Source of the DNA: Methanomethylovorans sp. PtaU1.Bin073
Lineage (GTDB): Archaea > Halobacteriota > Methanosarcinia > Methanosarcinales > Methanosarcinaceae
Length of the DNA stretch: 5,430 nt
Reading direction: 5' to 3'
NCBI GenBank assembly: GCA_002067265.1
Contig: MVQW01000256.1
Coordinates: 1-5,430, forward strand
Shown here: positions 1 through 5,430 of the stretch, piece by piece
Layout of the letters: each line of letters opens with the position of its first letter
Position numbering within the stretch: position 1 is the stretch's first letter
Notes under the pieces: model-generated
The model's input: the letters and a program-made list of their open reading frames with translations, nothing else
What the model was told of the DNA's origin: nothing
Databases searched by the model: none
Position numbers and translations under genes: made by a program

Positions 1-360
1 ATATTCAAACCTGTTGATGCAATTTACTCCGCCATTACAGACCACAAAAGGATATTGTTTCTCAGACTCTGAAACGTCCTGGTCCATTATACCGCCTATC
101 TGTTTGGCAATCTCGAAACCGCCAACCGGACAACCGTTGATAGGAGCACCTTCATTCACTACACGCTGTGCAAAGTCTGCACATCCTGCGTAACCGCATG
201 CTCCGCAATTAGCATTGGGTAGTACACTCAGGATCTCATCCACAAGAGGATTAGTTTCCACTTTGAACTTGCGGGAAGCAACTATGAGGAGGATTCCTAC
301 GGCAAGACCGAGCCCGCCAAGGACAGCTACCGATTGTATTAGTAAAGTAGTAAGGTTCAT
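1..360 (-). CDS. rnfB: Rnf complex Fe-S subunit RnfB, 3' end missing
   Basis: N-terminal 120 residues of the ferredoxin-like Rnf subunit, open to the left window edge. The translation starts MNLTTLLIQSVAVLGG and has one membrane anchor at about 5-27, followed by a basic SRKF stop. The 4Fe-4S domain shows NCGACGYAGCADFAQRVV with Cys52, Cys55 and Cys60, and NGCPVGG with Cys77 (spacing CX2CX4CX16C), the classic RnfB motif. Two more Cys (108 and 114) appear in VVCNGGVNCINRFEY, where RnfB proteins have a conserved C-G-G-like turn. The C-terminal ferredoxin-type clusters expected for the family lie outside the window. RnfB is the likely entry point for electrons from reduced ferredoxin. Its ATG overlaps the rnfA stop in ATGA, and GGGTGA lies seven bases upstream, inside rnfA. 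Confidence 0.95.
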   Translation of the reverse strand, partial: MNLTTLLIQSVAVLGGLGLAVGILLIVASRKFKVETNPLVDEILSVLPNANCGACGYAGCADFAQRVVNEGAPINGCPVGGFEIAKQIGGIMDQDVSESEKQYPFVVCNGGVNCINRFEY

Positions 361-944
361 ACAGGTATCACCCAGAAGTAATTAACAAAGGCCATTGATA
401 ACATCAAAGCCAAAAGGAATGCCTGCGGAAGACCCCGTATAGATGTCGGAATAGTGACAAGCGTAGAACGCTCTCTGATTGAAGACATCATTAACATCAC
501 GATTGTATATCCGAGGGCGGCAGAGAAAGCGAACAAGACACTCTGTATAAAGTTGTAATCTGACCTTACGTTCAGTAGCACAGCACCAAGCACAGCACAG
601 TTAGTACTGATCAAAGGCAAGTATATGCCTAAGGAACGATAAAGTGCAGGAATGTTTTTTCTTACAACGAACTCAACAAGCTGCACAAGGGCTGCTATCA
701 CGACGATAAAAGCAATTAGCCCGAGGAATTCCAACTTAAGAGGGACTAGTACGTATGTATAGAGTGGATAGGATACAGCTGCTGATAGGGTCATCACAAA
801 GATAACGGCACCAGACATACCCCCGGCACTTTTTACATCCTTCGTTACACCCACAAAGGAGCATAGACCAAGGAACTGAACAAGGAGGAAATTATTAAGG
901 AATAAACCATCCATGAAAATGGAGAAAAGCGCTTTTTCTACCAT
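357..944 (-). CDS. rnfA: Rnf complex membrane subunit RnfA
   Basis: Integral membrane subunit homologous to RnfE/NqrE, 195 residues from the chosen ATG, with about six hydrophobic segments. The signature FLGLCSFVGVTKD (Cys28) and ISTNCAVLGAVLL (Cys116) give the two conserved membrane Cys residues that, with those of RnfE, are expected to hold the intramembrane Fe-S centre between cytoplasmic RnfB/C and outer RnfG. RnfA and RnfE are paralogues inserted in opposite orientation in known structures. The longer reading frame from GTG 953 (198 residues) is unlikely because that GTG is part of the Shine-Dalgarno GAGGTGA; ATG 944 lies one base after the rnfE stop at ideal spacing. The stop TGA overlaps the rnfB ATG (ATGA), a standard coupling arrangement. 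Confidence 0.95.
   Translation of the reverse strand: MVEKALFSIFMDGLFLNNFLLVQFLGLCSFVGVTKDVKSAGGMSGAVIFVMTLSAAVSYPLYTYVLVPLKLEFLGLIAFIVVIAALVQLVEFVVRKNIPALYRSLGIYLPLISTNCAVLGAVLLNVRSDYNFIQSVLFAFSAALGYTIVMLMMSSIRERSTLVTIPTSIRGLPQAFLLALMLSMAFVNYFWVIPV
368..373 (-). promoter_or_regulatory. Ribosome binding site of rnfB inside rnfA
   Basis: GGGTGA in the codons for Trp-Val-Ile near the end of rnfA, seven bases before the rnfB ATG at 360. Together with the ATGA overlap it indicates coupled translation of rnfA and rnfB. Confidence 0.65.
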
Positions 945-945
945 T

Positions 946-1560
946 TTATTCACCTCTCACACGCTTTTTCTCTTTTTGGTAATTGATTATAGCCATCAGG
1001 ATACCGATGGTAAGGAAAGCACCACCTGGAAGGATCATCGTTGTAACAGAGGGATTTACAGGAAGACTGATGATTGTTTGTCCAAATGTTACGATCTGTC
1101 CTGTACCAAGTAACTCGCGTATCCCGCCTATTAGCATAAGAACCAGGAGGAAACCTGTAGATACACCAAGTGCATCTATTACAGAGTAAAAAGCATTATT
1201 TTTGCTTGCATAAGCTTCTGCCCGACCAATAATAATACAATTGACAACAATGAGTGGAATAAATACACCCAAAGCTTCATACATCGGTGGGAAAAATGCT
1301 TCCATGACCATATCAACAATTGACACGAATGTGGCGATGATGATGATAAAGATTGGAAGCCTTACCTGCGAAGGGGTCTGTTTTCTTACAAGCGATACAA
1401 AGAGATTGGAAAATATCAGCACAAAAGCAGTTCCTGCTGCCATCCCTATTCCATTTTCAACTGATGTTGTTACTGCAAGAGTGGGACAAAGGCCAAGTAC
1501 CAGGCCAAATGTTGGGTTGTCCCTAGTTAAACCTCGAATGAATTCACTTACTGGGTCCAT
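946..1560 (-). CDS. rnfE: Rnf complex membrane subunit RnfE
   Basis: Integral membrane subunit of the RnfA/RnfE (NqrD/NqrE) family, 204 residues with about six hydrophobic segments. It carries the hallmark LGLCPTLAVTTS near the N-terminus (Cys25) and VVNCIIIGRAEAYASKN (Cys108). In characterised Rnf/Nqr complexes, the equivalent Cys pairs of the two homologous subunits hold an intramembrane iron or [2Fe-2S] centre that passes electrons across the bilayer. The NCxxxGRAEA wording and the CPTLAVTTS motif distinguish it from RnfA, which reads CSFVGVTKD. The C-terminus is a basic cytoplasmic tail (KEKKRVRGE) whose last codons double as the rnfA Shine-Dalgarno. It starts 8 bases after rnfG with an AGGTGAG that overlaps the rnfG stop codon. 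Confidence 0.96.
   Translation of the reverse strand: MDPVSEFIRGLTRDNPTFGLVLGLCPTLAVTTSVENGIGMAAGTAFVLIFSNLFVSLVRKQTPSQVRLPIFIIIIATFVSIVDMVMEAFFPPMYEALGVFIPLIVVNCIIIGRAEAYASKNNAFYSVIDALGVSTGFLLVLMLIGGIRELLGTGQIVTFGQTIISLPVNPSVTTMILPGGAFLTIGILMAIINYQKEKKRVRGE
950..956 (-). promoter_or_regulatory. Ribosome binding site deciding the rnfA start
   Basis: GAGGTGA overlapping the final Gly-Glu codons of rnfE, eight bases (from GAGG) before ATG 944. The GTG at 953, which would begin a three-residue-longer protein, is part of this site, so it is read as ribosome binding site and not as start codon. Confidence 0.75.
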
Positions 1561-1563
1561 TAT

Positions 1564-1570
1564 CTCACCT
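1564..1570 (-). promoter_or_regulatory. Ribosome binding site of rnfE over the rnfG stop
   Basis: AGGTGAG beginning within the rnfG stop codon TAG and ending three bases before the rnfE ATG. Spacing is short but workable when counted from AGG. It supports the rnfE start at 1560. Confidence 0.65.
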
Positions 1571-2132
1571 ATGCCTCAGTACTTTTTATTGATTCTACTT
1601 TTGAATTAAGGGCATCTACTACGGCCTTAGAAGAGATCGTAGCACCTGTTATAGAGTCTATAGAACCACCTGAGCTTGAAAGACTAAGCTGGCTAAGCGG
1701 AAGAGCATTGAACTGGTTTCTAAAAGCATCCTCTGCTATCTTTGATCCTAACCCTGGCGTTTCTTCCTGGGAAAGGACACTCATTCCGGTGATGGTGCTG
1801 AATGAGGAATCAACGCCACCTACAACCACAATTGTACCCTTGGCACCTGCTTGTGAGCTTAAGAATGCATATCCCATGAGATTTCCAGATGTATCCTTGG
1901 CACGGTAGTAGAGTATCTCTTGTTCACCGGTTTCAGCGTTCACCTGATCACCATATACAGGTTCAAAGGTAGCATCTGGCATTACTTCAAGAAGCTTCAG
2001 ATTCATCGCTTTTTGTTCATTATCCTGCAACTGTGCCTGAGTCGGAACATAAGTAATACCAAGAAGTGCAGCTGCCACAATAGAAATTAACACAAGCTTA
2101 CCGACTACGACAACGAATTCTTTATCAGTCAT
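1569..2132 (-). CDS. rnfG: Rnf complex subunit RnfG, covalent FMN protein
   Basis: Single-span, FMN-bearing subunit, 187 residues. Residues about 6-29 form one N-terminal membrane anchor (FVVVVGKLVLISIVAAALLG); the rest is a soluble FMN-binding domain expected on the outer face. SQEETPGLGSKI at 121-132 is the family ETPGLG signature. SIDSITGATISSKAV at 157-171 contains the flavinylation motif TGAT, with Thr165 as the predicted phosphoester attachment site. This closely matches the position reported for M. acetivorans RnfG (about Thr166). Attachment of FMN in this family needs an ApbE flavin transferase, which is not encoded here. RnfG is the natural electron donor to the outer-surface cytochrome encoded at the head of the operon. 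The start ATG lies inside the last codons of rnfD (8-base overlap), with GAGGTG seven bases upstream. Length and motifs are complete. Confidence 0.96.
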   Translation of the reverse strand: MTDKEFVVVVGKLVLISIVAAALLGITYVPTQAQLQDNEQKAMNLKLLEVMPDATFEPVYGDQVNAETGEQEILYYRAKDTSGNLMGYAFLSSQAGAKGTIVVVGGVDSSFSTITGMSVLSQEETPGLGSKIAEDAFRNQFNALPLSQLSLSSSGGSIDSITGATISSKAVVDALNSKVESIKSTEA

Positions 2133-3141
2133 CTGATAACACCTCTACCTTTAGACCGGAAGGCATTTTTTTCGCAATCCTAGATCGCCACTTACCAAGA
2201 AATCCTTCTGTACCATATGAGGCTGGAGCAGTATTGACCTCTATGAAAGATGCAACACAATTTGCAAGGAACAGACCATAGATTGTAGCATCTACATAAT
2301 TTGCGAAGTAACCATAGATAGATACCAACAAACCGCACACTATTCCATATATAAGACGGCCTTTCTTAGAAACTGGTGATGAAGGAGTATCTGTGGCAAT
2401 GAAAAGTATACCAAAGAATACAATTCCTATCATTGAATAACTGAGTTCGCTGCTGAGGTCAAAAAATCTTAATAGCGCAGACATATACATCAAAGGATTT
2501 AGTGCACCTTTACTTGCCAGTTCTGCCATTGAGAACAAAACATTGAGAGCCTGCGGAAACACTACCATTGTAATGAAAAATGCCAATGGTATTCTCCATT
2601 CTACATACTTTTTGTAGATAAGGTACACTCCAAGTATTATGGCAATCGGAGATACTTCAACTAATAGTCCAGCACCATTCTCAAGCAATAGATCAGATAA
2701 CTGTCCTATATGTGGAATCGATACGGGGGTCATTAAACCGCTCCATGCAGTTTTGCAGAAAATCCAAGCTGCAAGCACCGGATTAAACACATATGAACCT
2801 ATTCCACCAAATGCGAGTTTTGCAATTGCTATGGCAAAGAAAGAACTTACTATAGGTATCCACAAAGGAACTTCAGGGGCCATTAAAAGAGCGAGCATAA
2901 GTCCTATAAAGACCGCATTGCCATCTTTTACAGTCACTTTCTGCTTGAACAGGGCCTGAACACCAAATTCTGTTGCTACTGCTGCAAGTACACTTACAAG
3001 AATTATACTTAAAGCAGGTATACCAAAGAAATATATGGACACAAGGCTAACCGGCACAAGAGCCAGTACTTTGCCCCACATTATTGATCCGAACGTAACT
3101 TTTGATTTTCTATGAGGGGGAGCAGATATAGTAAAGGTCAT
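2125..3141 (-). CDS. rnfD: Rnf complex membrane subunit RnfD
   Basis: Integral membrane subunit of the NqrB/RnfD family, 338 residues, thought to form part of the ion-translocation path. Hydrophobic segments fill most of the protein. Family landmarks are visible: GIGSYVFNPVLAAW around 113-126 (the FNP signature), VYLIYKKYVEWRIPLAFF around 172-189, and FIATDTPSSPVSKKGRLIYG around 247-266, matching the bacterial ATDPVTSP..KGR motif. In bacterial RnfD and NqrB a Thr in an S-x-A-T type motif is covalently flavinylated in the loop between FNP and the WRIPL segment. Here that loop (about 131-165) is short and I see no such motif, so the covalent FMN may be absent. The start codon directly follows the rnfC stop TAA, with a full GGAGGTGA Shine-Dalgarno. 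The 3' end overlaps rnfG by 8 bases, suggesting translational coupling. The C-terminus is a short charged tail after the last membrane segment. Confidence 0.95.
   Translation of the reverse strand: MTFTISAPPHRKSKVTFGSIMWGKVLALVPVSLVSIYFFGIPALSIILVSVLAAVATEFGVQALFKQKVTVKDGNAVFIGLMLALLMAPEVPLWIPIVSSFFAIAIAKLAFGGIGSYVFNPVLAAWIFCKTAWSGLMTPVSIPHIGQLSDLLLENGAGLLVEVSPIAIILGVYLIYKKYVEWRIPLAFFITMVVFPQALNVLFSMAELASKGALNPLMYMSALLRFFDLSSELSYSMIGIVFFGILFIATDTPSSPVSKKGRLIYGIVCGLLVSIYGYFANYVDATIYGLFLANCVASFIEVNTAPASYGTEGFLGKWRSRIAKKMPSGLKVEVLSDD
2140..2145 (-). promoter_or_regulatory. Ribosome binding site of rnfG inside rnfD
   Basis: GAGGTG located in codons near the 3' end of rnfD, seven bases before the rnfG ATG. 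It supports the overlapping start of rnfG at 2132. Confidence 0.7.
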
Positions 3142-4491
3142 TTATTCACCTCCGCAGCAACCAAGCTTCAGATTTGAAGATTCTTTTGCAGGAATGTTTT
3201 CATAGGCCTTTTCAATGGCATCCTTTGCGTATCGTATCAATTGCAGAATATGGATCTTGGAAGGACAGACCACTGAACAGTTTCCACATTCTATGCAATT
3301 ATCAATATATATCTCATGACACTCATCAAAACGACCTTGATCGGCCAAAGCAGCAAGCTTGTTTGGAAGTAGATCTACAGGACATACATCCACACATGCT
3401 GCACAATGAGTACAGGCAATTGTTTCATCAGTGTCTACATCTTCCAGTTTCTGTAGAGTTATTCGAGTAGTGGTCTTTGTGACCGGAACCTCATCAGTGT
3501 ACTGGGCAACCCCTGTCCTCATTCCATTAGCGATAAGTTTTCCAGAGGTTATTGAATTTCCAGCACATGCCTCTATCACATCTTTAAAAGGTGTACCAAT
3601 TCTGACGACTACATGAGATGGACAATTCACAAAACCTTCTAAGGAAACATAGGTCTCATAATAGGGCTTTCCTTCGTGTACGGCATCATATACTGCTTTT
3701 GCCGATTTTACACCACATACAGCTACACCAACATCTGCAGGAGTGCAGCCTGGTGAAACTTTCCTGCCTGTAACATTATAAGTGAAGAAATTGAGGATAC
3801 GTTTACCATATATCCTCTCCTGGGAAACTACCAGAATGTTAGATTCACGATCCTTGAAGTAGTACCCGATCCTGCGGTTGCCTATAAGGGGTGCTACGAC
3901 CAATTGTTTCCCTTTCAACTTAAATTCTTCAAAAGCCGCTATAGACTCATGGTCATCGCTTCGGATAACAATCGCACCTTTCGATGCTCCTGCTGCTTTC
4001 ATTAGAAGCTGCAGTGCATCAAGCATTTGAGTACTGTATTCTAACGGAGCTTTGAACTTCCCACCAATCCATTCCGAAGAAGTGGCGTTTATCAATACAA
4101 TGTCTATATTCTTTCCCTCTGGCTTAAGAACAGTCTGTGTGGGAACACCATAGTGTTCTACTATACCCGAATTTTTTATTATTTCAATGAGATCCTTTTG
4201 GGAAGGGTTCTTCATTGGAGAGAAGGGCACTGTTTCCTCACTTTCTATGGTATCTATCAGAATGCTTAACACTTTATTACCATCGGGATGTGGAGCCTTC
4301 TCTATAGAGTGGACCACACCACATACACTAGAATGGACAGAAGAAGAGTAGCTGTCCTTAGAGTCGCCTATTTTCTGCCCTATGATAACTGAATCTCCCT
4401 TCTTGACCATTGGGATACAAGGAGTTCCCTTGTGTTGGGCGAGGGGAATTATCACCCTCTTTGGCAATTTATCTAATCTTTTGATTTCCAT
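3142..4491 (-). CDS. rnfC: Rnf complex subunit RnfC (Fe-S electron transfer subunit)
   Basis: Membrane-associated cytoplasmic Fe-S subunit of the Rnf complex, 449 residues from the chosen ATG. The N-terminal RnfC barrel-sandwich domain shows HKGTPCIP, KKGDSVIIGQKI and SVCGVV in roughly 20-60. The middle corresponds to the NuoF-like FMN/NADH region, but the signature is degenerate: GIVEHYGVPTQ at 109-119 and NATSSEW at 135-141. An SLBB-like region follows around 240-300. A 2x[4Fe-4S] ferredoxin domain has Cys 360, 363, 366, 370 (CTHCAACVDVCP) and 399, 402, 405, 409 (CIECGNCSVVCP). The C-terminus carries a vicinal Cys pair (CCGGE). It lacks the long repetitive C-terminal extension of E. coli RnfC/RsxC. 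An in-frame GTG at 4500 would add three residues, but it lies on the Shine-Dalgarno sequence AAGGAG; ATG 4491 sits 8 bases after GGAG and is preferred. It lies just behind the cytochrome gene, and its stop TAA directly abuts the rnfD ATG. Confidence 0.95.
   Translation of the reverse strand: MEIKRLDKLPKRVIIPLAQHKGTPCIPMVKKGDSVIIGQKIGDSKDSYSSSVHSSVCGVVHSIEKAPHPDGNKVLSILIDTIESEETVPFSPMKNPSQKDLIEIIKNSGIVEHYGVPTQTVLKPEGKNIDIVLINATSSEWIGGKFKAPLEYSTQMLDALQLLMKAAGASKGAIVIRSDDHESIAAFEEFKLKGKQLVVAPLIGNRRIGYYFKDRESNILVVSQERIYGKRILNFFTYNVTGRKVSPGCTPADVGVAVCGVKSAKAVYDAVHEGKPYYETYVSLEGFVNCPSHVVVRIGTPFKDVIEACAGNSITSGKLIANGMRTGVAQYTDEVPVTKTTTRITLQKLEDVDTDETIACTHCAACVDVCPVDLLPNKLAALADQGRFDECHEIYIDNCIECGNCSVVCPSKIHILQLIRYAKDAIEKAYENIPAKESSNLKLGCCGGE
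3146..3153 (-). promoter_or_regulatory. Full-length Shine-Dalgarno of rnfD inside rnfC
   Basis: GGAGGTGA, a perfect complement of the usual archaeal 16S rRNA 3' end. It coincides with the last Gly-Gly-Glu codons of rnfC, and the rnfC TAA is immediately followed by the rnfD ATG. It is the strongest site in the window and suggests efficient re-initiation. Confidence 0.8.
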
Positions 4492-4499
4492 CACGATCA

Positions 4500-4505
4500 C
4501 TCCTT
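4500..4505 (-). promoter_or_regulatory. Ribosome binding site deciding the rnfC start
   Basis: AAGGAG on the minus strand, overlapping the cytochrome stop codon TAA. It places ATG 4491 eight bases after GGAG. The GTG at 4500 overlaps this site and cannot sensibly be the start; a second GTG at 4494 is the only real alternative, at shorter spacing. Confidence 0.7.
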
Positions 4506-5430
4506 AAAAAGCTGGCTCCCTCTCTACCTCTACAGGCTTTTGTCCCGGTATAGTCACTGGGATCTCTTTTGCAGAGAAGTTAGTGGGTGGTGTTGTTTCT
4601 GCGGGATCCTTATCATAACCCAACAGTGTCCAGTTTACATGCAAAGATCCTGAAGCAGACACGCCGTGACAGTTGTCACATTTCAGAGGATCAGACATTC
4701 CGATGTCCTTGCTTACAATGTTGTGGCTTACCTGATACAGAAGATCAACATGTCTGAGAATGGCATTTGGATAATCAGGCTGTTTATCAAGGTTCCCATC
4801 ATAAGAACGTATTTCAGAAGATGTTACCTTGCCATCACCATTTGAATCGGCCGCTTTTACAATAGATGGAGATATCGGATTACCCAAAGAAGAACTATTA
4901 TCTGGATTTGTAAGAACATCCTGATCCAATCCTTCGTCCCACCATACACCGTTTATCGGGTTGAAAGCTTTCAGCTTTACGCCTTCTTCATCCTTACTGG
5001 CCATTACCGGTAGTTTTTCGTTGTATATTCCCTTTGACCAGGCAAGAGTTGGAGTGAAATTTGACTCGTGATAGGTTTCCTCAAGAACTCCATTTTCCCA
5101 GCTGAAACTGCTTATTGGAGCTTTGCCAGTGATATTTCCTCCTGGCAACATGGGGATATGACAGGTTTCACATTCAATGGTCTCAAGATGTGCGTCAACA
5201 ATGCCTCCGTGAGAAATGCCTGCATGACAACCCTCTGAATCACAGCTCTTTACCTCCACATAGTCTTCGTGAGTGGAATCAAGAGGAATCCTGCGGCCTA
5301 TCTGGTGCTCATCTGTTTCATGGCATTCAACACAATTTACATTGGCATGAACATCATATTCGGAATAGTTCTCAGCCATCCACGCCACTGCACTGGTAGA
5401 TGCTTCATTTTGATGGCAAGTGGTACCACA
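4504..5430 (-). CDS. mmcA: Multiheme c-type cytochrome of the Rnf operon (MmcA-like), 5' end missing
   Basis: C-terminal 308 residues of an extracytoplasmic multiheme cytochrome c; the frame stays open to the window edge, so the start and the expected signal peptide lie outside. Five heme-attachment motifs are visible (fragment numbering): CGTTCH at 1-6 (CX3CH), CVECH at 33-37, CDSEGCH at 63-69 (CX4CH), CETCH at 87-91 and CDNCH at 251-255. Several other His residues (for example in YDVHAN and LLYQVSHN) could be distal ligands. A 160-residue heme-free stretch separates motifs four and five and carries an EF-hand-like loop at 195-206 (DSNGDGKVTSSE). No membrane segment is seen at the C-terminus. 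The M. acetivorans homologue MmcA is known as a seven-heme outer-surface protein, so further motifs are expected upstream. Lying immediately before rnfC, it probably takes electrons from RnfG and passes them to methanophenazine or external acceptors. The family call is strong; the symbol rests on context. Confidence 0.9.
   Translation of the reverse strand, partial: CGTTCHQNEASTSAVAWMAENYSEYDVHANVNCVECHETDEHQIGRRIPLDSTHEDYVEVKSCDSEGCHAGISHGGIVDAHLETIECETCHIPMLPGGNITGKAPISSFSWENGVLEETYHESNFTPTLAWSKGIYNEKLPVMASKDEEGVKLKAFNPINGVWWDEGLDQDVLTNPDNSSSLGNPISPSIVKAADSNGDGKVTSSEIRSYDGNLDKQPDYPNAILRHVDLLYQVSHNIVSKDIGMSDPLKCDNCHGVSASGSLHVNWTLLGYDKDPAETTPPTNFSAKEIPVTIPGQKPVEVEREPAF

Noticed and set aside
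913..1609. Plus-strand reading frames opposite rnfA, rnfE and rnfG (66 to 122 residues)
   Set aside because: They lie antisense to well-conserved membrane protein genes, have no recognisable domains or ribosome binding sites, and look like shadows of minus-strand codon usage.
3142..3162. CCG-type Fe-S domain (HdrB-like) in the RnfC tail
   Set aside because: That domain needs a spaced set of Cys (CC plus further Cys and CXXC) over some 70 residues; only the single CCG at the very end is present.
2639..3616. Plus-strand reading frames opposite rnfD and rnfC (61 to 106 residues)
   Set aside because: Antisense shadows of conserved genes, with low-complexity translations and no supporting signals.
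4492..4500. GTG starts at 4500 or 4494 for rnfC
   Set aside because: The first overlaps the Shine-Dalgarno sequence; the second is only five bases from it. ATG 4491 has better spacing, though GTG 4494 is not fully excluded.
4504..5388. A complete 294-residue protein starting at GTG 5388
   Set aside because: The frame continues without a stop to the window edge and encodes another heme motif (CGTTCH) upstream of that GTG, so the gene is truncated by the window and not complete.
5190..5399. Plus-strand His/Cys-rich 69-residue frame opposite the cytochrome
   Set aside because: The His-rich composition arises from reading antisense across heme-motif codons; there is no independent evidence for a gene.
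1..5430. A wholly new system, mobile element, CRISPR or defence locus
   Set aside because: All coding space is accounted for by a known operon type; no direct repeats, inverted repeats, transposase or nuclease genes, RNA genes or long gaps were seen.

Overview
The window is a densely packed piece of one operon, transcribed entirely from the minus strand. It encodes an archaeal-type Rnf ion-translocating electron transport complex together with a multiheme c-type cytochrome. In transcription order (right to left) it holds: the 3' part of a multiheme cytochrome c gene (mmcA-like, cut by the right edge), rnfC, rnfD, rnfG, rnfE, rnfA and the 5' part of rnfB (cut by the left edge). The order C-D-G-E-A-B directly behind a multiheme cytochrome c is the arrangement known from Methanosarcina acetivorans and relatives. 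The source is therefore most likely a methylotrophic/aceticlastic methanogen of the Methanosarcinales or a close relative (an ANME-type relative is possible). The species cannot be fixed from this window.

How the genes work together (family knowledge applied here): reduced ferredoxin delivers electrons to the Fe-S subunits RnfB and RnfC. Electrons cross the membrane through RnfA/RnfE, which carry paired conserved membrane cysteines, and reach the covalent FMN of RnfG on the outer face. From there they pass to the extracytoplasmic multiheme cytochrome, and on to methanophenazine or external acceptors. Na+ is pumped outward in the process. RnfC here appears to have lost the glycine-rich FMN/NADH site of bacterial RnfC, and RnfD lacks a recognisable flavinylation Thr motif. 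Both fit a complex that works with a cytochrome rather than NAD+.

Layout: there is no non-coding stretch longer than about 12 bases. Every gene junction is either a short overlap or a few bases apart, and each Shine-Dalgarno sequence (variants of GGAGGTGA) lies inside or over the last codons of the upstream gene. No promoter, terminator, RNA gene, mobile element or CRISPR is visible. The operon promoter must lie beyond the right edge and any terminator beyond the left edge.

This is a recognisable energy-conservation operon rather than an unknown system. The points worth a second look are an EF-hand-like calcium loop inside the cytochrome, non-canonical heme motif spacings, the apparent loss of cofactor sites in RnfC and RnfD, and Shine-Dalgarno sequences that double as C-terminal codons.
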